7,275 nucleotides of DNA from Bacteroidia bacterium. Lineage in GTDB: Bacteria > Bacteroidota > Bacteroidia > Bacteroidales > Dysgonomonadaceae. Positions 7,110-7,275 of the stretch are shown here, piece by piece. The translations under genes and the position numbers were made by a program. The DNA lies in assembly GCA_025999435.1 (NCBI GenBank), contig BNXH01000075.1:1-7275 (forward strand), given 5' to 3'. Position 1 is the first letter of the stretch, and every line of letters starts with the position of its first letter. The notes beneath the pieces are model-generated. The model was not told where the DNA came from, searched no databases, and saw only the letters and a program-made list of their open reading frames with translations.

Positions 7110-7275
7110 CAGGGCAAACGCATCTAATTTTTAATCAGTTTGATTAGGTAGTTGTTGTCCCATCCTGCTTTCAGCCTTTTACCTCTGACTCCAACTTTTG
7201 TTATTTTGTCGTTTTTCAACAGGTTTAAAGCTATCCGGTTTAATAAAGAGTAGTTTTGAGCTGCAAATCCGGTTC
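7110..7275 (-). mobile_element. ISAs1-family insertion sequence, one end only (continues past the window)
   Basis: The transposase tail at 7124-7275 places the 3' end of an insertion sequence here. Reading inward from the outside, CAGGGCAAACGCATC begins at 7110. A CAGGG start is, as I recall, common for terminal inverted repeats in this family, and the transposase stop codon lies only about 14 bases inside it, the compact layout expected of an insertion sequence. The outer boundary is therefore inferred at about 7110, with a target duplication probably in the bases just before it (for example TCATATTA, 7102-7109). The other end is outside the window, so neither the repeat nor the duplication can be confirmed. 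Confidence 0.65.
7124..7275 (-). CDS. ISAs1-family transposase, C-terminal fragment (cut by window edge)
   Basis: The minus strand reads open from the window edge to a TAG at 7124-7126, giving 49 residues that start TGFAAQNYSLLNRIALNLLK and contain GKRLKAGWDNNYL. An ALNLLK helix followed by a basic stretch and KRLKAGWD.dYL near the C-terminus is characteristic of ISAs1-family (H-repeat-associated) DDE transposases, which cut and rejoin DNA at the element ends. The catalytic DDE residues lie outside the window, so activity cannot be judged. The reading frame is intact over the visible part, and the usual family C-terminus is complete. The gene converges on the dipeptidyl peptidase gene, separated from it by the two plus-strand hairpins. 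The family call comes from motif recall and the fragment is short. Confidence 0.8.
   Translation of the reverse strand, partial: TGFAAQNYSLLNRIALNLLKNDKITKVGVRGKRLKAGWDNNYLIKLIKN

Overview
This AT-rich window comes from the genome of a Bacteroidota bacterium, most likely a member of the Bacteroidales. Four things point there. The topoisomerase IV subunit is of the Bacteroidota type. The secreted dipeptidyl peptidase IV resembles that of Porphyromonas. Exact TAnnTTTG boxes, the -7 element read by the phylum's primary sigma factor, lie upstream of three of the four complete genes. Starts mostly sit in A/T-rich leaders without a Shine-Dalgarno sequence. A genus cannot be fixed from sequence alone; a Dysgonomonas-like organism would fit but is a guess.

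Layout from left to right. Positions 1-121 hold no gene. A POT/PTR-family proton-coupled peptide transporter (122-1804, minus) lies downstream of parE, the ATPase subunit of topoisomerase IV (1915-3768, minus). A 138-base divergent region follows, holding an exact -7 box for the rightward gene and only a weak one for parE. Rightward lie a long nicotinamidase-like cysteine hydrolase of the isochorismatase fold (3907-4695) and a secreted dipeptidyl peptidase IV (4790-6946). The peptidase gene ends in a strong intrinsic terminator (6951-6984). A second hairpin-plus-T-run (7045-7080) is built from one of three copies of the same 8-base word. The right edge enters an insertion sequence: the last 49 codons of an ISAs1-family transposase on the minus strand, with a probable element end at about 7110.

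How the genes relate. DPP IV releases X-Pro and X-Ala dipeptides outside the cytoplasm, and the POT carrier imports di- and tripeptides, so the two fit one peptide-scavenging route. They are divergently placed and not in one operon, so the link is only functional. ParE and the nicotinamidase-like enzyme are housekeeping functions (chromosome decatenation; probably NAD salvage). I see no defence system, CRISPR array, phage or unknown multigene system. The more interesting points are the unusual layout of the POT carrier, an attenuator-like three-way repeat beside the insertion sequence, and the insert in the nicotinamidase-like enzyme.
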